Source: Rhodoplanes serenus
Lineage (GTDB): Bacteria > Pseudomonadota > Alphaproteobacteria > Rhizobiales > Xanthobacteraceae
Direction: 5' to 3'
DNA length: 60,672 bases
Assembly: GCA_945861855.1 (NCBI GenBank)
Contig: CAMAWG010000007.1
Coordinates: forward strand, 1 to 60,672
How positions within the stretch are numbered: position 1 is the first letter of the stretch; every line of letters starts with the position of its first letter. Both the position numbers and the translations under genes were made by a program. The notes under the pieces are model-generated. The model had not been told where the DNA came from. It saw only the letters and a list, made by a program, of their open reading frames with translations, and made no database searches. Below are positions 52,274-59,745 of the stretch, piece by piece.

Positions 52274-53638
52274 TCATTCGGCCGCCTCGTTCGCGCGCGC
52301 GGCGTAGCGGCTCGGCGGGCGCGGCAGCCCCAGATGCTCGCGCAAGGTGCGGCCGGTGTATTCGGTGCGGAACAGGCCGCGGCGCTGCAGTTCCGGGATC
52401 ACCAGCTCGACGAAATCGTTCAGCGCGCCCGGCAGATACGGCGGCATGATGTTGAAGCCATCCGCGGCCTCCTCGACGTACCATTGCTCCATCTGGTCGG
52501 CGAGTTGCTTCGGCGTGCCGACCATGACGAGCTTGGCGCGGGCGCCGGCCACCACCTGCGCGATCTGGCGCATAGTGAGGTTGTCGTTCTTCGCCAGCTC
52601 GGTGACGTATTTGAATGTGCTCTGGCTGCCGTTCGACATCGGCAGGTTGTCCGGCAGCGGCCCGTCGAAGTCGTAGGGGGTGAGATCGACGCCGCCGAGC
52701 ACCGTCGACAGAATTTCCCGCGCTACGATCGGATGCATCAGCGAGTTCTGATAGTTGTATTTTTCCTTCGCCTCCTCCGCGGTGCGCCCGACGTAAGGCG
52801 ACAGCCCCGGCATCACCTTGAGATGCTCCGGATTGCGCCCGAACTTGTCCTGCGCCCGGGTCTTCACCTCCTTGAAGTATTTCTGGCAGGTGTCCATCGT
52901 GAGGTTGGCGCTGAAGATCACCTCGGCGAAGCGCGCGGCCACGTCCATGCCGTCGTCCGACGTTCCGGCCTGCACGATCACCGGCCGGCCCTGCGGCGGG
53001 CGGGGAATGTTGAGCGGGCCTTTCACCTTGAAGTGCTGCCCGACGTGGTTGAGGAAATGCATCTTCGCCGGGTCGAAGAACCGGCCCGACTCCTTGTCGC
53101 GCGGGAACGCGTCGTCGTCCCACGAATCCCACAGCGCCACGACGATCTCGGCGAACTCGTTGGCGCGCTGGTAGCGCTCGGCATGGCCGAAGTGAAAGTC
53201 GCGGCCGAAGTTGCGGGCCTCGACCGCCTGGCCGGACGTGACCAGGTTCCAGCCGGCGCGTCCGCCGCTGATGTGGTCAAGCGAGGCGAACTTGCGCGCG
53301 ACATGGAACGGCTCGTTGTAGCTCGTGCTCGCGGTGCAGGTGAGCCCGATGCGCTCGGTCACCGCGGCAAGCGCCGAGATCAGCGTGATCGGCTCGAAGT
53401 TGGCGATGTACTGCGCCGAGCGCGACAGCGCCTCGATGTGGGCTTCGCGCACGCCGATGTTGTCGGCGAGGAAGATCATGTCGAACTTGCCGCGCTCGGC
53501 GGTCTGCGCGATCTCGACGTAGTGCTTGAAATTGATGCCGGCGTCGGCCTGCGCGTTCGGATGCCGCCATGAGGCGACATGATGCCCGGTCGGATTGAAG
53601 AAGGCGCCGAGCCGGAGCTGGGCTGTCGGTCTTGCCAT
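52274..53638 (-). CDS. LLM class FMN-dependent monooxygenase (NtaA/SnaA/DszA family)
   Basis: A 454-residue TIM-barrel flavin monooxygenase of the two-component kind that uses reduced FMN from a separate reductase. N-terminal QLRLGAFFNPTGHHVASWRH, DMIFLADNIG near residue 57, and the ISGGRAGWNLVTS segment are family marks. Members oxidise nitrilotriacetate, EDTA, alkanesulfonates or dibenzothiophene sulfone. No flavin reductase gene is adjacent, so one must be supplied from elsewhere. Confidence 0.9.
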   Translation of the reverse strand: MARPTAQLRLGAFFNPTGHHVASWRHPNAQADAGINFKHYVEIAQTAERGKFDMIFLADNIGVREAHIEALSRSAQYIANFEPITLISALAAVTERIGLTCTASTSYNEPFHVARKFASLDHISGGRAGWNLVTSGQAVEARNFGRDFHFGHAERYQRANEFAEIVVALWDSWDDDAFPRDKESGRFFDPAKMHFLNHVGQHFKVKGPLNIPRPPQGRPVIVQAGTSDDGMDVAARFAEVIFSANLTMDTCQKYFKEVKTRAQDKFGRNPEHLKVMPGLSPYVGRTAEEAKEKYNYQNSLMHPIVAREILSTVLGGVDLTPYDFDGPLPDNLPMSNGSQSTFKYVTELAKNDNLTMRQIAQVVAGARAKLVMVGTPKQLADQMEQWYVEEAADGFNIMPPYLPGALNDFVELVIPELQRRGLFRTEYTGRTLREHLGLPRPPSRYAARANEAAE

Positions 53639-53697
53639 GGTGCGCTTCCTTTGGCGGGGAATCTAGCCGCGCGCGCTTGGCGCTGCAACTCGCGCTC

Positions 53698-53828
53698 TTG
53701 TCACGGGCGCAGCGCAGCATGAAGCGAAGTGAAGCGATGCGCTGCAGACCCGCGTCCAGTTTGTTGAACGGGACACCGATCGGCGGCGGACCGCTTCGCG
53801 CTGCATCGCGTCCGGAACACGAGTTGGG
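53698..53828. repeat. Dispersed repeat, type C (copy 2)
   Basis: This block shares the exact 17-bp string GATGCGCTGCAGACCCG (53736-53752) and the flanking CAGCGCAGC / GCTTCGCGCTGC style with the copy at 46578-46731. It occupies the 206-bp gap between the LLM monooxygenase and FAD dehydrogenase genes, and no coding sequence is seen. Confidence 0.68.
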
Positions 53829-53844
53829 AGCCGGTCGAGCAGCA

Positions 53845-55233
53845 TCACGGCCTACTCGCCGCGATGCTCTCGGCGGCGAGCAGGCCGATGGTGGCTTTGA
53901 TCAGCCCGCCGAAGTAGCCGGAATAGGGCCCGCCATCGAGCCCGCCGACCGTGGACCCTGCGGCGTAGAGGCCGGGGATCGGCTTGCCGCCGGTGTCGAG
54001 CACGCGGGCCCCGCCGTCCACGACGATGCCGCCCATGGTGTTGGTGATCGCCGCGCAGATCGGCATGGCATAGAACGGCGGCGTTTTGATCGGCCAGGGT
54101 TTGGCGCGGTCGCTCCGCCGCGGCGGCGACAGCTTTTGCAGCGTGCCGTCGTCGATCGCCTTGTTGTATTTGCTGACGGTGCCGTTCAGCCGTTCCGCTG
54201 CAATCCCGATCTTGGCGGCAAGCTCCGAGATGGTGTCGGCCCGATGCAGCGTGCCGCCGGTCTCGGGCACCAGCGGATTGGGCGGTTGCACATGGTTGCG
54301 GCCCGGCCCCTCCCAGATCGCCTGATCGAAGACGATGGTGGTGCCGAGCGGATCGGGCAGGCGGGCGATGGCGTTGGAGAGGTAAATGCCGCCATAGCCC
54401 TCGTCGGCGACGCGCTTTCCCTCGGCGTCGATGACGATGCCCGCCGCCGCCAGATCGTCGGCCTGCGGCCGCGGCCAGAGCTGCGCGTTGGTCATGGCCT
54501 CCCTGCTGTGCAGATGGCCGTAGAAATTGCCCATCTCGCTGGTCGTGGCGGCGCCGAGCGCCTGCGCTATGCGAAGCCCGTCGCCGTTCGCGGTGCCGCC
54601 GTGCCGCTGCAGCAGCCGCTCGGGCGCCGGCGAGATATGGGCGCGGACCATGTCGCGGTTGGCCTGGAAGCCGCCGTCGGCGATCACCACCGATGTCGCG
54701 CGGAACGGCTTCGCACCCTCGACCTCGACTTCGATGCCCGGACTGGCGAGGCGCAACGCGCGCGCCTTGACCCCCCGCAGGATTTCGCCGCCGCGCCTGT
54801 TCAAGTTCGCTTCGAGCCGTTTCAGCGCCACGTCGCCGGCAAAGCCGTTCCACTTTAGCCCTGCGCCGCTGCGCTGCACCGGCGACAATACGTGGGTGTG
54901 GTACTGGCCGAGGTCGATCAGCTCGATGCCTTCGCTCCGCAGCCATTGCATCAGCCGGCGGCCGTCCTTGGCGACGGCGCGCATGATGTCCTTGCGCGCA
55001 TATCCCTCGGTGACCTCCTCGACCTTGCGGACCAGCTCGTCCTCGGCGGCCATCACATCGGTGAAGTTGATGTGGAAGGTGCCGTAGGTGTAGCGCGAGT
55101 TGCAGGTGTACTGCTGCTCCGGGCTCTTCTCCAGCACCGCCACGCGCTTACCGAGCTCGGCCGCCCGGTTGGCGGCGACCAGCCCTGCGATGCCGCCGCC
55201 GATGACGATGACGTCGTGGTTCGATTCATTCAT
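53845..55233 (-). CDS. FAD-dependent dehydrogenase (fumarate reductase/tricarballylate dehydrogenase type)
   Basis: A 462-residue soluble flavoprotein. The FAD motif VIVIGGGIAGLVAANRAAE is at the N-terminus; the C-terminal FAD contact reads YAAGSTVGGLDGGPYSGYFG. A long substrate-cap region lies between. The layout matches the FRD/TcuA group, which oxidises tricarballylate or reduces fumarate-like acids. It is 32 bp upstream of a Bug gene on the same strand in transcription order; a matching carboxylate may be imported by that protein. Confidence 0.87.
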   Translation of the reverse strand: MNESNHDVIVIGGGIAGLVAANRAAELGKRVAVLEKSPEQQYTCNSRYTYGTFHINFTDVMAAEDELVRKVEEVTEGYARKDIMRAVAKDGRRLMQWLRSEGIELIDLGQYHTHVLSPVQRSGAGLKWNGFAGDVALKRLEANLNRRGGEILRGVKARALRLASPGIEVEVEGAKPFRATSVVIADGGFQANRDMVRAHISPAPERLLQRHGGTANGDGLRIAQALGAATTSEMGNFYGHLHSREAMTNAQLWPRPQADDLAAAGIVIDAEGKRVADEGYGGIYLSNAIARLPDPLGTTIVFDQAIWEGPGRNHVQPPNPLVPETGGTLHRADTISELAAKIGIAAERLNGTVSKYNKAIDDGTLQKLSPPRRSDRAKPWPIKTPPFYAMPICAAITNTMGGIVVDGGARVLDTGGKPIPGLYAAGSTVGGLDGGPYSGYFGGLIKATIGLLAAESIAASRP

Positions 55234-55264
55234 CGTTCAAGCACTTTCCACGAGCCGCGGCGCC

Positions 55265-56245
55265 TCAATCGATCTTCGCGCCGACCTTCTTGATGATCGA
55301 TTCCCAGTGCTGCGAGTCGTTCTCGACCAGCTTCCTGAATTCCGCGGGCGAGAGCGTCACGCGCTCGAAGCTGTTCTTCTCGAAGAATTCCTTCGACTGC
55401 GGCAGATCCAGCACCTTGCTCACGTCGGCGTGGATTTTCTGCACCAGCTCCGGCGGCATGTTCGGCGGCCCGAACATCGCGAACCACACCGATGTCTGGA
55501 AGCCCGGCACGCCCGCTTCCGCGATGGTCGGCAGGTCGGGCCGCGCCTGGATGCGCTTCTCGCCCGCAGCGGCCAAGATCCTGACCTTTCCGGTCTTCTC
55601 GTGCGCTTCGATGCTGCTCAGGTTGAGCAGCAGCATGTTCACGTCGCCCCCCAGCAGCGCGTTCGCAGCCGGCGCCGCCCCGCGGAACGGGATGTGCACG
55701 ACGTCGGTGCCGGTGCGCAGCTTGAAGTCTTCCATGCTCAGATGCGCATAGGTGCCGACGCCATATGAGCCGTAGTTCAGCGTGCCGGGCTTGGATTTTG
55801 CCAGCGCGATCAGCTCCTGGGTCGACTTCGCCGGCACCGAAGCGTTCACCACCAGCACCGGGGTGCCGCGGCACAGCACGACGATCGGCGTGAATTCCTT
55901 GGCGTTGTAGGACAGCTTGCTGGACATGTAGGGATTGGCGGTGATGGTGGCGTCGGACGTCACCAGCAGCGTCAGCCCGTCCGCAGGCGAGCGCTCCACG
56001 GCCTGCGATCCCACGCCGCCGTTGCCGCCCGGACGGTTGTCGACGATGACGGTCTGGTTCAACGCCTCGCCCAGCCGCTGCGCGACGATCCGGGCCATGG
56101 TGTCGGTCACGCCGCCGGCTGGAGTCGGCACGATCAGCCGCACTTGGCCGTTCGGATAAGTCTGTGCGTTTGTCGTGCCGCAGGCGAGTGTCGCAATCGA
56201 CACGGCAAGGCACGCGATCCTGATGGCGGTTTTCGGTTTCATCAT
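55265..56245 (-). CDS. Bug-family binding protein (8)
   Basis: A 326-residue Bug protein with signal peptide ending ACGTTNAQ. The core has VPTPAGGVTDTMARIVAQRL, VDNRPGGNGGVGSQAVERS and FRGAAPAANALLGGDV; the last segment has FRG in place of the usual YKG. It is flanked by the cupin and FAD dehydrogenase genes on the same strand with small gaps, so the four genes cupin, Bug, dehydrogenase and hydroxyacid dehydrogenase may form a unit. Confidence 0.92.
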   Translation of the reverse strand: MMKPKTAIRIACLAVSIATLACGTTNAQTYPNGQVRLIVPTPAGGVTDTMARIVAQRLGEALNQTVIVDNRPGGNGGVGSQAVERSPADGLTLLVTSDATITANPYMSSKLSYNAKEFTPIVVLCRGTPVLVVNASVPAKSTQELIALAKSKPGTLNYGSYGVGTYAHLSMEDFKLRTGTDVVHIPFRGAAPAANALLGGDVNMLLLNLSSIEAHEKTGKVRILAAAGEKRIQARPDLPTIAEAGVPGFQTSVWFAMFGPPNMPPELVQKIHADVSKVLDLPQSKEFFEKNSFERVTLSPAEFRKLVENDSQHWESIIKKVGAKID

Positions 56246-56263
56246 TGCAGCCTCCCTTATGTT

Positions 56264-56773
56264 TTATCGCGCGCTGTTCATGCCCATGACCGGCGTGCCG
56301 ATGCCGAGCGGCTGGCCGTCGACCAGCACGAAAGCGACGCGCGCATTCTTGCCGCTGCGGTTGGCCCAGGCATGGTTGGTGCCGCGCTGGACCATGATGT
56401 CGCCCGCCTTCAGCTTCACCGTCGAGTCGTCCATGTCCATCTCGATCTCGCCGTCGATCACGATCACGTAGTCGATGGTTTCGGTGCGGTGCATGTGCGG
56501 ATGGTTGCCGGGCGGGAAGTCGATCACGCAGAACCGCGTGCCGTTGGGCGGCGGCGGCGTGCCAACGATGCGGGCGCCCATGTCCTCGACTGCTTCGCCG
56601 ATCGCGATGTCTGCGGGATTCTCATCGGTGATCCACATCAGGGTGGACCGGCCCTCGGCGCCCTTGGCGTTGGTGGCGGGCGCGTCGATCAGTACCTTGG
56701 CGACGTTGTTGGCGTCATGCCCCGTGACCACTCGCCGGACCGGCGGGAAGGATTTCCAAGCTTCATTCGCCAT
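56264..56773 (-). CDS. Cupin domain protein
   Basis: A 169-residue cupin starting at 56773, where AGGAGTTG lies 7 nt upstream; the long frame that continues upstream overlaps the hydroxyacid dehydrogenase and is rejected. Motif 1 is GNHPHMHRTETIDYVIVIDGE, shortened here as HxH...E (two His plus Glu for the metal); motif 2 follows around GDIMVQRGTNHAW. It is a mononuclear metal-binding barrel. Substrate unknown; relatives bind or convert small acids near dehydrogenase genes such as these. Confidence 0.85.
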   Translation of the reverse strand: MANEAWKSFPPVRRVVTGHDANNVAKVLIDAPATNAKGAEGRSTLMWITDENPADIAIGEAVEDMGARIVGTPPPPNGTRFCVIDFPPGNHPHMHRTETIDYVIVIDGEIEMDMDDSTVKLKAGDIMVQRGTNHAWANRSGKNARVAFVLVDGQPLGIGTPVMGMNSAR

Positions 56774-56802
56774 GACGTTCAACTCCTGTGACGCGAGGTC
56801 CG

Positions 56803-57768
56803 TTACGCAGCCGGTCTTGCCACGTTGATCATGCCCTCCAGGTCGCCCTTGAGGAAGCAGCGCATGTTGTGTTCGAGGATCGGCATGGCGAGATCGACAT
56901 AGGTGTCGCAGAAGCCGCCCTGGTGCGTCGTGATGATGACGTTCTTGAAGTCCCACAGCGGATGCTCCGGCGGCAGCGGCTCCTGGCTGAATACGTCCAG
57001 CGCCGCGCCGGCGAGCTTCTTGTTTCGCAACGCTTCCACCAGCGCGTCCTCGTCGACCACGCCGCCGCGCGCGACATTGACGAAATAGCTTGTGGGCTTC
57101 ATCGCCGCGAACACCTTGGTGTCGATCATGTGGTGCGTGGCCGCGGAGTAGGGGGTCAGCAGCACCAGATAGTCGAGCGCCGGCAGGACCGCCGGAAGCT
57201 CGCTCATGGCATGCACGCGGTCGAAGCCTGCGATCGCGCGCGGCGCGGAGGTGATGCCGATCACCGTCATGCCCATCGCCTTGCATTTCGGCGCCAGCGC
57301 CTCGGCGATCACGCCGATGCCGAGAATGCCGACGGTCTTGCTGTGCAGGAGCTTGGCCGGCCAGCGTTTCCATTGATGCTCGTCCTGCGCGCGCACCGCG
57401 CCCGGCAGATCGCGGGACAGCGCCAGCATCGAGGCGAGCGCCGCCTCCGACACCGGGGCGCCGTGCACGCCATGCAGGCTCGTGACCGTGACATTCGGCT
57501 TCAGCGCCGGCTGGTCGGTGATGCCGTCGAGGCCGGTGCCGAGCGCCTGCACCCACTTCAGGTTACGGGCATCGACGAGGTCGAGCTTCAGGTTCTTCAT
57601 CATCTGCCCGAAGGTGAGCAGCACGTCGGCGTCCGCCATCGCCGAGCCGAGCGTGTCGCGCGACGAGACCACGTCGATCTGCAAGTCCGGGAACGCGCGG
57701 CTGAACCGGGCGCGATAGTCGCCGGTGACGTAGGGCGGCAGCGTGAGAAGGATCAGCAGACGGGGCAT
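56803..57768 (-). CDS. D-2-hydroxyacid dehydrogenase
   Basis: A 321-residue NAD(P)-dependent dehydrogenase. The cofactor motif GILGIGVIAEALA has Ala in place of the third glycine of GxGxxG. The catalytic Arg is in FVNVARGGVVD, the Glu in FSQEPLPPEHPL and the acid/base His in ITTHQGG. It would reduce a 2-oxoacid or glyoxylate-like acid. It lies 29 bp upstream of the cupin gene on the same strand. Confidence 0.88.
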   Translation of the reverse strand: MPRLLILLTLPPYVTGDYRARFSRAFPDLQIDVVSSRDTLGSAMADADVLLTFGQMMKNLKLDLVDARNLKWVQALGTGLDGITDQPALKPNVTVTSLHGVHGAPVSEAALASMLALSRDLPGAVRAQDEHQWKRWPAKLLHSKTVGILGIGVIAEALAPKCKAMGMTVIGITSAPRAIAGFDRVHAMSELPAVLPALDYLVLLTPYSAATHHMIDTKVFAAMKPTSYFVNVARGGVVDEDALVEALRNKKLAGAALDVFSQEPLPPEHPLWDFKNVIITTHQGGFCDTYVDLAMPILEHNMRCFLKGDLEGMINVARPAA

Positions 57769-57913
57769 GGAGGAACGGTTCCTGGACGCGGGACGCTCAA
57801 ATGAGAAGGCGCGGCGGGTATCGCCGGTGTTTTAGCCCATTCGCCCGGAGCGCGTCACGTGCAAGTGGCGGGCGCACCGGCCCCATTTCATTCGGAAGAA
57901 AAAGCGCGTCACT

Positions 57914-58369
57914 TCACTCGCCGCTGTCCTCGGCGAGATTGGAGTTGCTGCGCTGCGCGAGCGGGACCGCCAGGACGATCCCGGCGGCGACCGCGAAAAC
58001 CAGCAGCCGCATGAAGTCCGGCATTGTAGCGATGGCAAAACTGAACCGCGGCGGGATAACGAGATAGGCCACCATCAGAAAACTGACGAGCCATGCTGCG
58101 ACGGCTGCCCGCTTTCCGAACAGAAACGATGAAAGAAAAACCGGAATCAAATAAACATAAAACGAGCTTGGAATCCCGAGTCCGCCCCATTTGAAATCGA
58201 GCAGTGCAATCCCCGCGACAAGGACAATGGCACAGACAAGTCCCACCAGCCGGGGCAGCCATTGGATGGACCTATAAATTGCGAACAGCGCCTGGCATAA
58301 CGCATTCTGTGGATGTTCGATGGCAAGAAATCCGCCAGCGACGACGCCGATCAGAGCGAAGACCGGCAT
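57914..58369 (-). CDS. Small DUF4118-like membrane protein
   Basis: About 151 residues from the ATG at 58369; ATGs at 58396 and 58417 are alternatives, but they read into an unrelated plus-strand stump. Five hydrophobic segments are seen (for example PVFALIGVVAGGFLAI, SSFYVYLIPVFLSSFLFG, AAWLVSFLMVAYLVI). The YLIPVFLSSFLFGKRAAV block resembles the membrane module of DUF4118/KdpD-type sensor kinases, without the kinase. GC content is lower than in neighbours. It may be a stand-alone module or a truncated kinase. Confidence 0.6.
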   Translation of the reverse strand: MPVFALIGVVAGGFLAIEHPQNALCQALFAIYRSIQWLPRLVGLVCAIVLVAGIALLDFKWGGLGIPSSFYVYLIPVFLSSFLFGKRAAVAAWLVSFLMVAYLVIPPRFSFAIATMPDFMRLLVFAVAAGIVLAVPLAQRSNSNLAEDSGE

Positions 58370-58385
58370 TGCCAGCCACGACCCG

Positions 58386-58535
58386 CCCAGCACCATGGTG
58401 GAGCCGCTGGAGGGCATGAATGCCTTCGTCGAGCGACGGAAGCCTGACTTCCGCAAGTTCCGTCTGCGCAACAAGGAAATGGTCGACGCCTACCTCGCCG
58501 GTCTTGATATGAGCCCGGAAGACGGCCTCAAATAG
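58386..58535 (+). pseudogene. C-terminal stump of an enoyl-CoA hydratase/MenB-like protein
   Basis: The plus-strand frame ends EPLEGMNAFVERRKPDFRKF followed by 24 residues and a TAG at 58533-58535. EGxxAFxERRKPxF is the usual C-terminal signature of crotonase-family enzymes, especially dihydroxynaphthoyl-CoA synthase-like ones. The preceding 220 residues are absent; the left side is the 5' end of a membrane protein gene on the opposite strand. The junction is close to 58385. It lies 12 bp before the enolase-superfamily gene, so it was once its operon partner. Confidence 0.65.
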
Positions 58536-58547
58536 CGGCGCCCCGTC

Positions 58548-59705
58548 ATGAAGATCACGCGTGTCGAAACAATTCCGCTGAAGGTGCCGTTGGTCAAGCC
58601 GATGCTCATGGGCGGTGTCCGCTACGAAACCGCGGAAACGGTGCTGTTGCGCGTCGAAACGGACGGACATGTGGTCGGGTGGGGCGAAGCCTCGGTGGCG
58701 CCGACGCTGACCGGCGAGACGGCGGCGAGCATACTCGCCGTCATTCCGGTGCTCGCCGAGCAGGTTGCGGGGCTTGATCCCCGCGATCTCGGTGCGATCA
58801 GCCGACGCCTTCGGCGCGCGGTCTACGGCAACACAGCGGCCAAAGCCGCGTTCGACATGGCCCTGCATGACATCGTCGGTCGCAGCATCGGCTGGTCGGT
58901 GGCCCGTCTCCTGGGCGGATCGAAGGCCGAAAGCCTCAATTGCCTATGGCTGGTCGGAAATTCAGATCCTGACCGCGACATTGTCGAAACTGAACAAAAG
59001 GCTGGCGAAGGCTTCCAGTGCTTCAAGCTGAAGGTCGCCAACGGCGATCTGGAAGCGGAATCGCAGACGCTACGCACGATGCGCAGCCGTTTTGGTGGGA
59101 AGGTTCTGTTGTGCGCCGACGCCAACACGAACTGGACGCCGCAGGAAGCGATCCGCTTCGTGCAATCGGTCGAATCCTGCGCGCCGAGCTTCCTCGAACA
59201 GCCGGTGGCCAGCGACGATCAGCGGGGCATGCGGCGCGTGGCCTGCGCGAGTCGCGTGCCAATCGGCGCCGACGAGAGTCTGCATGACATCAACGGCATG
59301 CTGCACATGCTGGAGTCGGGTATAGCGGCCGGCGGCAGTTTCAAGATCATGAAGTTCGAAGGCATCGCTCATTGCTTCGAGGCCATCCAGATGTGCCGGG
59401 CGATGGGCGGCAATGTCAACCTGTCGGGCAAGCTGGGCGAGACCAGCATTGCGAACGCAGCAACACTGGCGATGGCCAGCGCTTTCGGCGCGCCGTCCTG
59501 GGGTTTGAGCCTCACCAACCACTATCTGGCCAACGACGTCGTCCGCGATCCGATTCGCATCCGCGGCGGCATCGTTCGCACCATGGATCAGCCGGGACTT
59601 GGCATCGAAGTCAACGAAAAGGACCTTGCCAAGTACGAATTCTGGCCAGCCGCGCAAGGCCGCGGCCAGCAGAGAATGGAGAAGGCGTTTGCTCCAACAC
59701 CTTGA
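58548..59705 (+). CDS. Mandelate racemase/muconate cycloisomerase family protein
   Basis: A 385-residue enolase-superfamily enzyme. The N-terminal capping domain is followed by the barrel with KxK at Lys160-Lys162 (CFKLKV), metal ligands Asp191 (CADAN), Glu217 (FLEQP) and Asp242 (GADES), and Lys269 in KIMKFEG. This set fits the muconate-lactonizing subgroup, whose members also epimerise dipeptides or make o-succinylbenzoate. Context (crotonase stump upstream, LivK-type binding protein downstream) favours catabolism of a cyclic or aromatic acid. Confidence 0.9.
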   Translation: MKITRVETIPLKVPLVKPMLMGGVRYETAETVLLRVETDGHVVGWGEASVAPTLTGETAASILAVIPVLAEQVAGLDPRDLGAISRRLRRAVYGNTAAKAAFDMALHDIVGRSIGWSVARLLGGSKAESLNCLWLVGNSDPDRDIVETEQKAGEGFQCFKLKVANGDLEAESQTLRTMRSRFGGKVLLCADANTNWTPQEAIRFVQSVESCAPSFLEQPVASDDQRGMRRVACASRVPIGADESLHDINGMLHMLESGIAAGGSFKIMKFEGIAHCFEAIQMCRAMGGNVNLSGKLGETSIANAATLAMASAFGAPSWGLSLTNHYLANDVVRDPIRIRGGIVRTMDQPGLGIEVNEKDLAKYEFWPAAQGRGQQRMEKAFAPTP

Positions 59706-59745
59706 TGGACTCCATGTCACTGGAGCGGCTTATAGGAGTTACCAG

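Noticed and set aside
56774-57556. An upstream extension of the cupin frame
   Set aside because: It overlaps the hydroxyacid dehydrogenase; the ATG at 56773 has a good ribosome site and the right family start.
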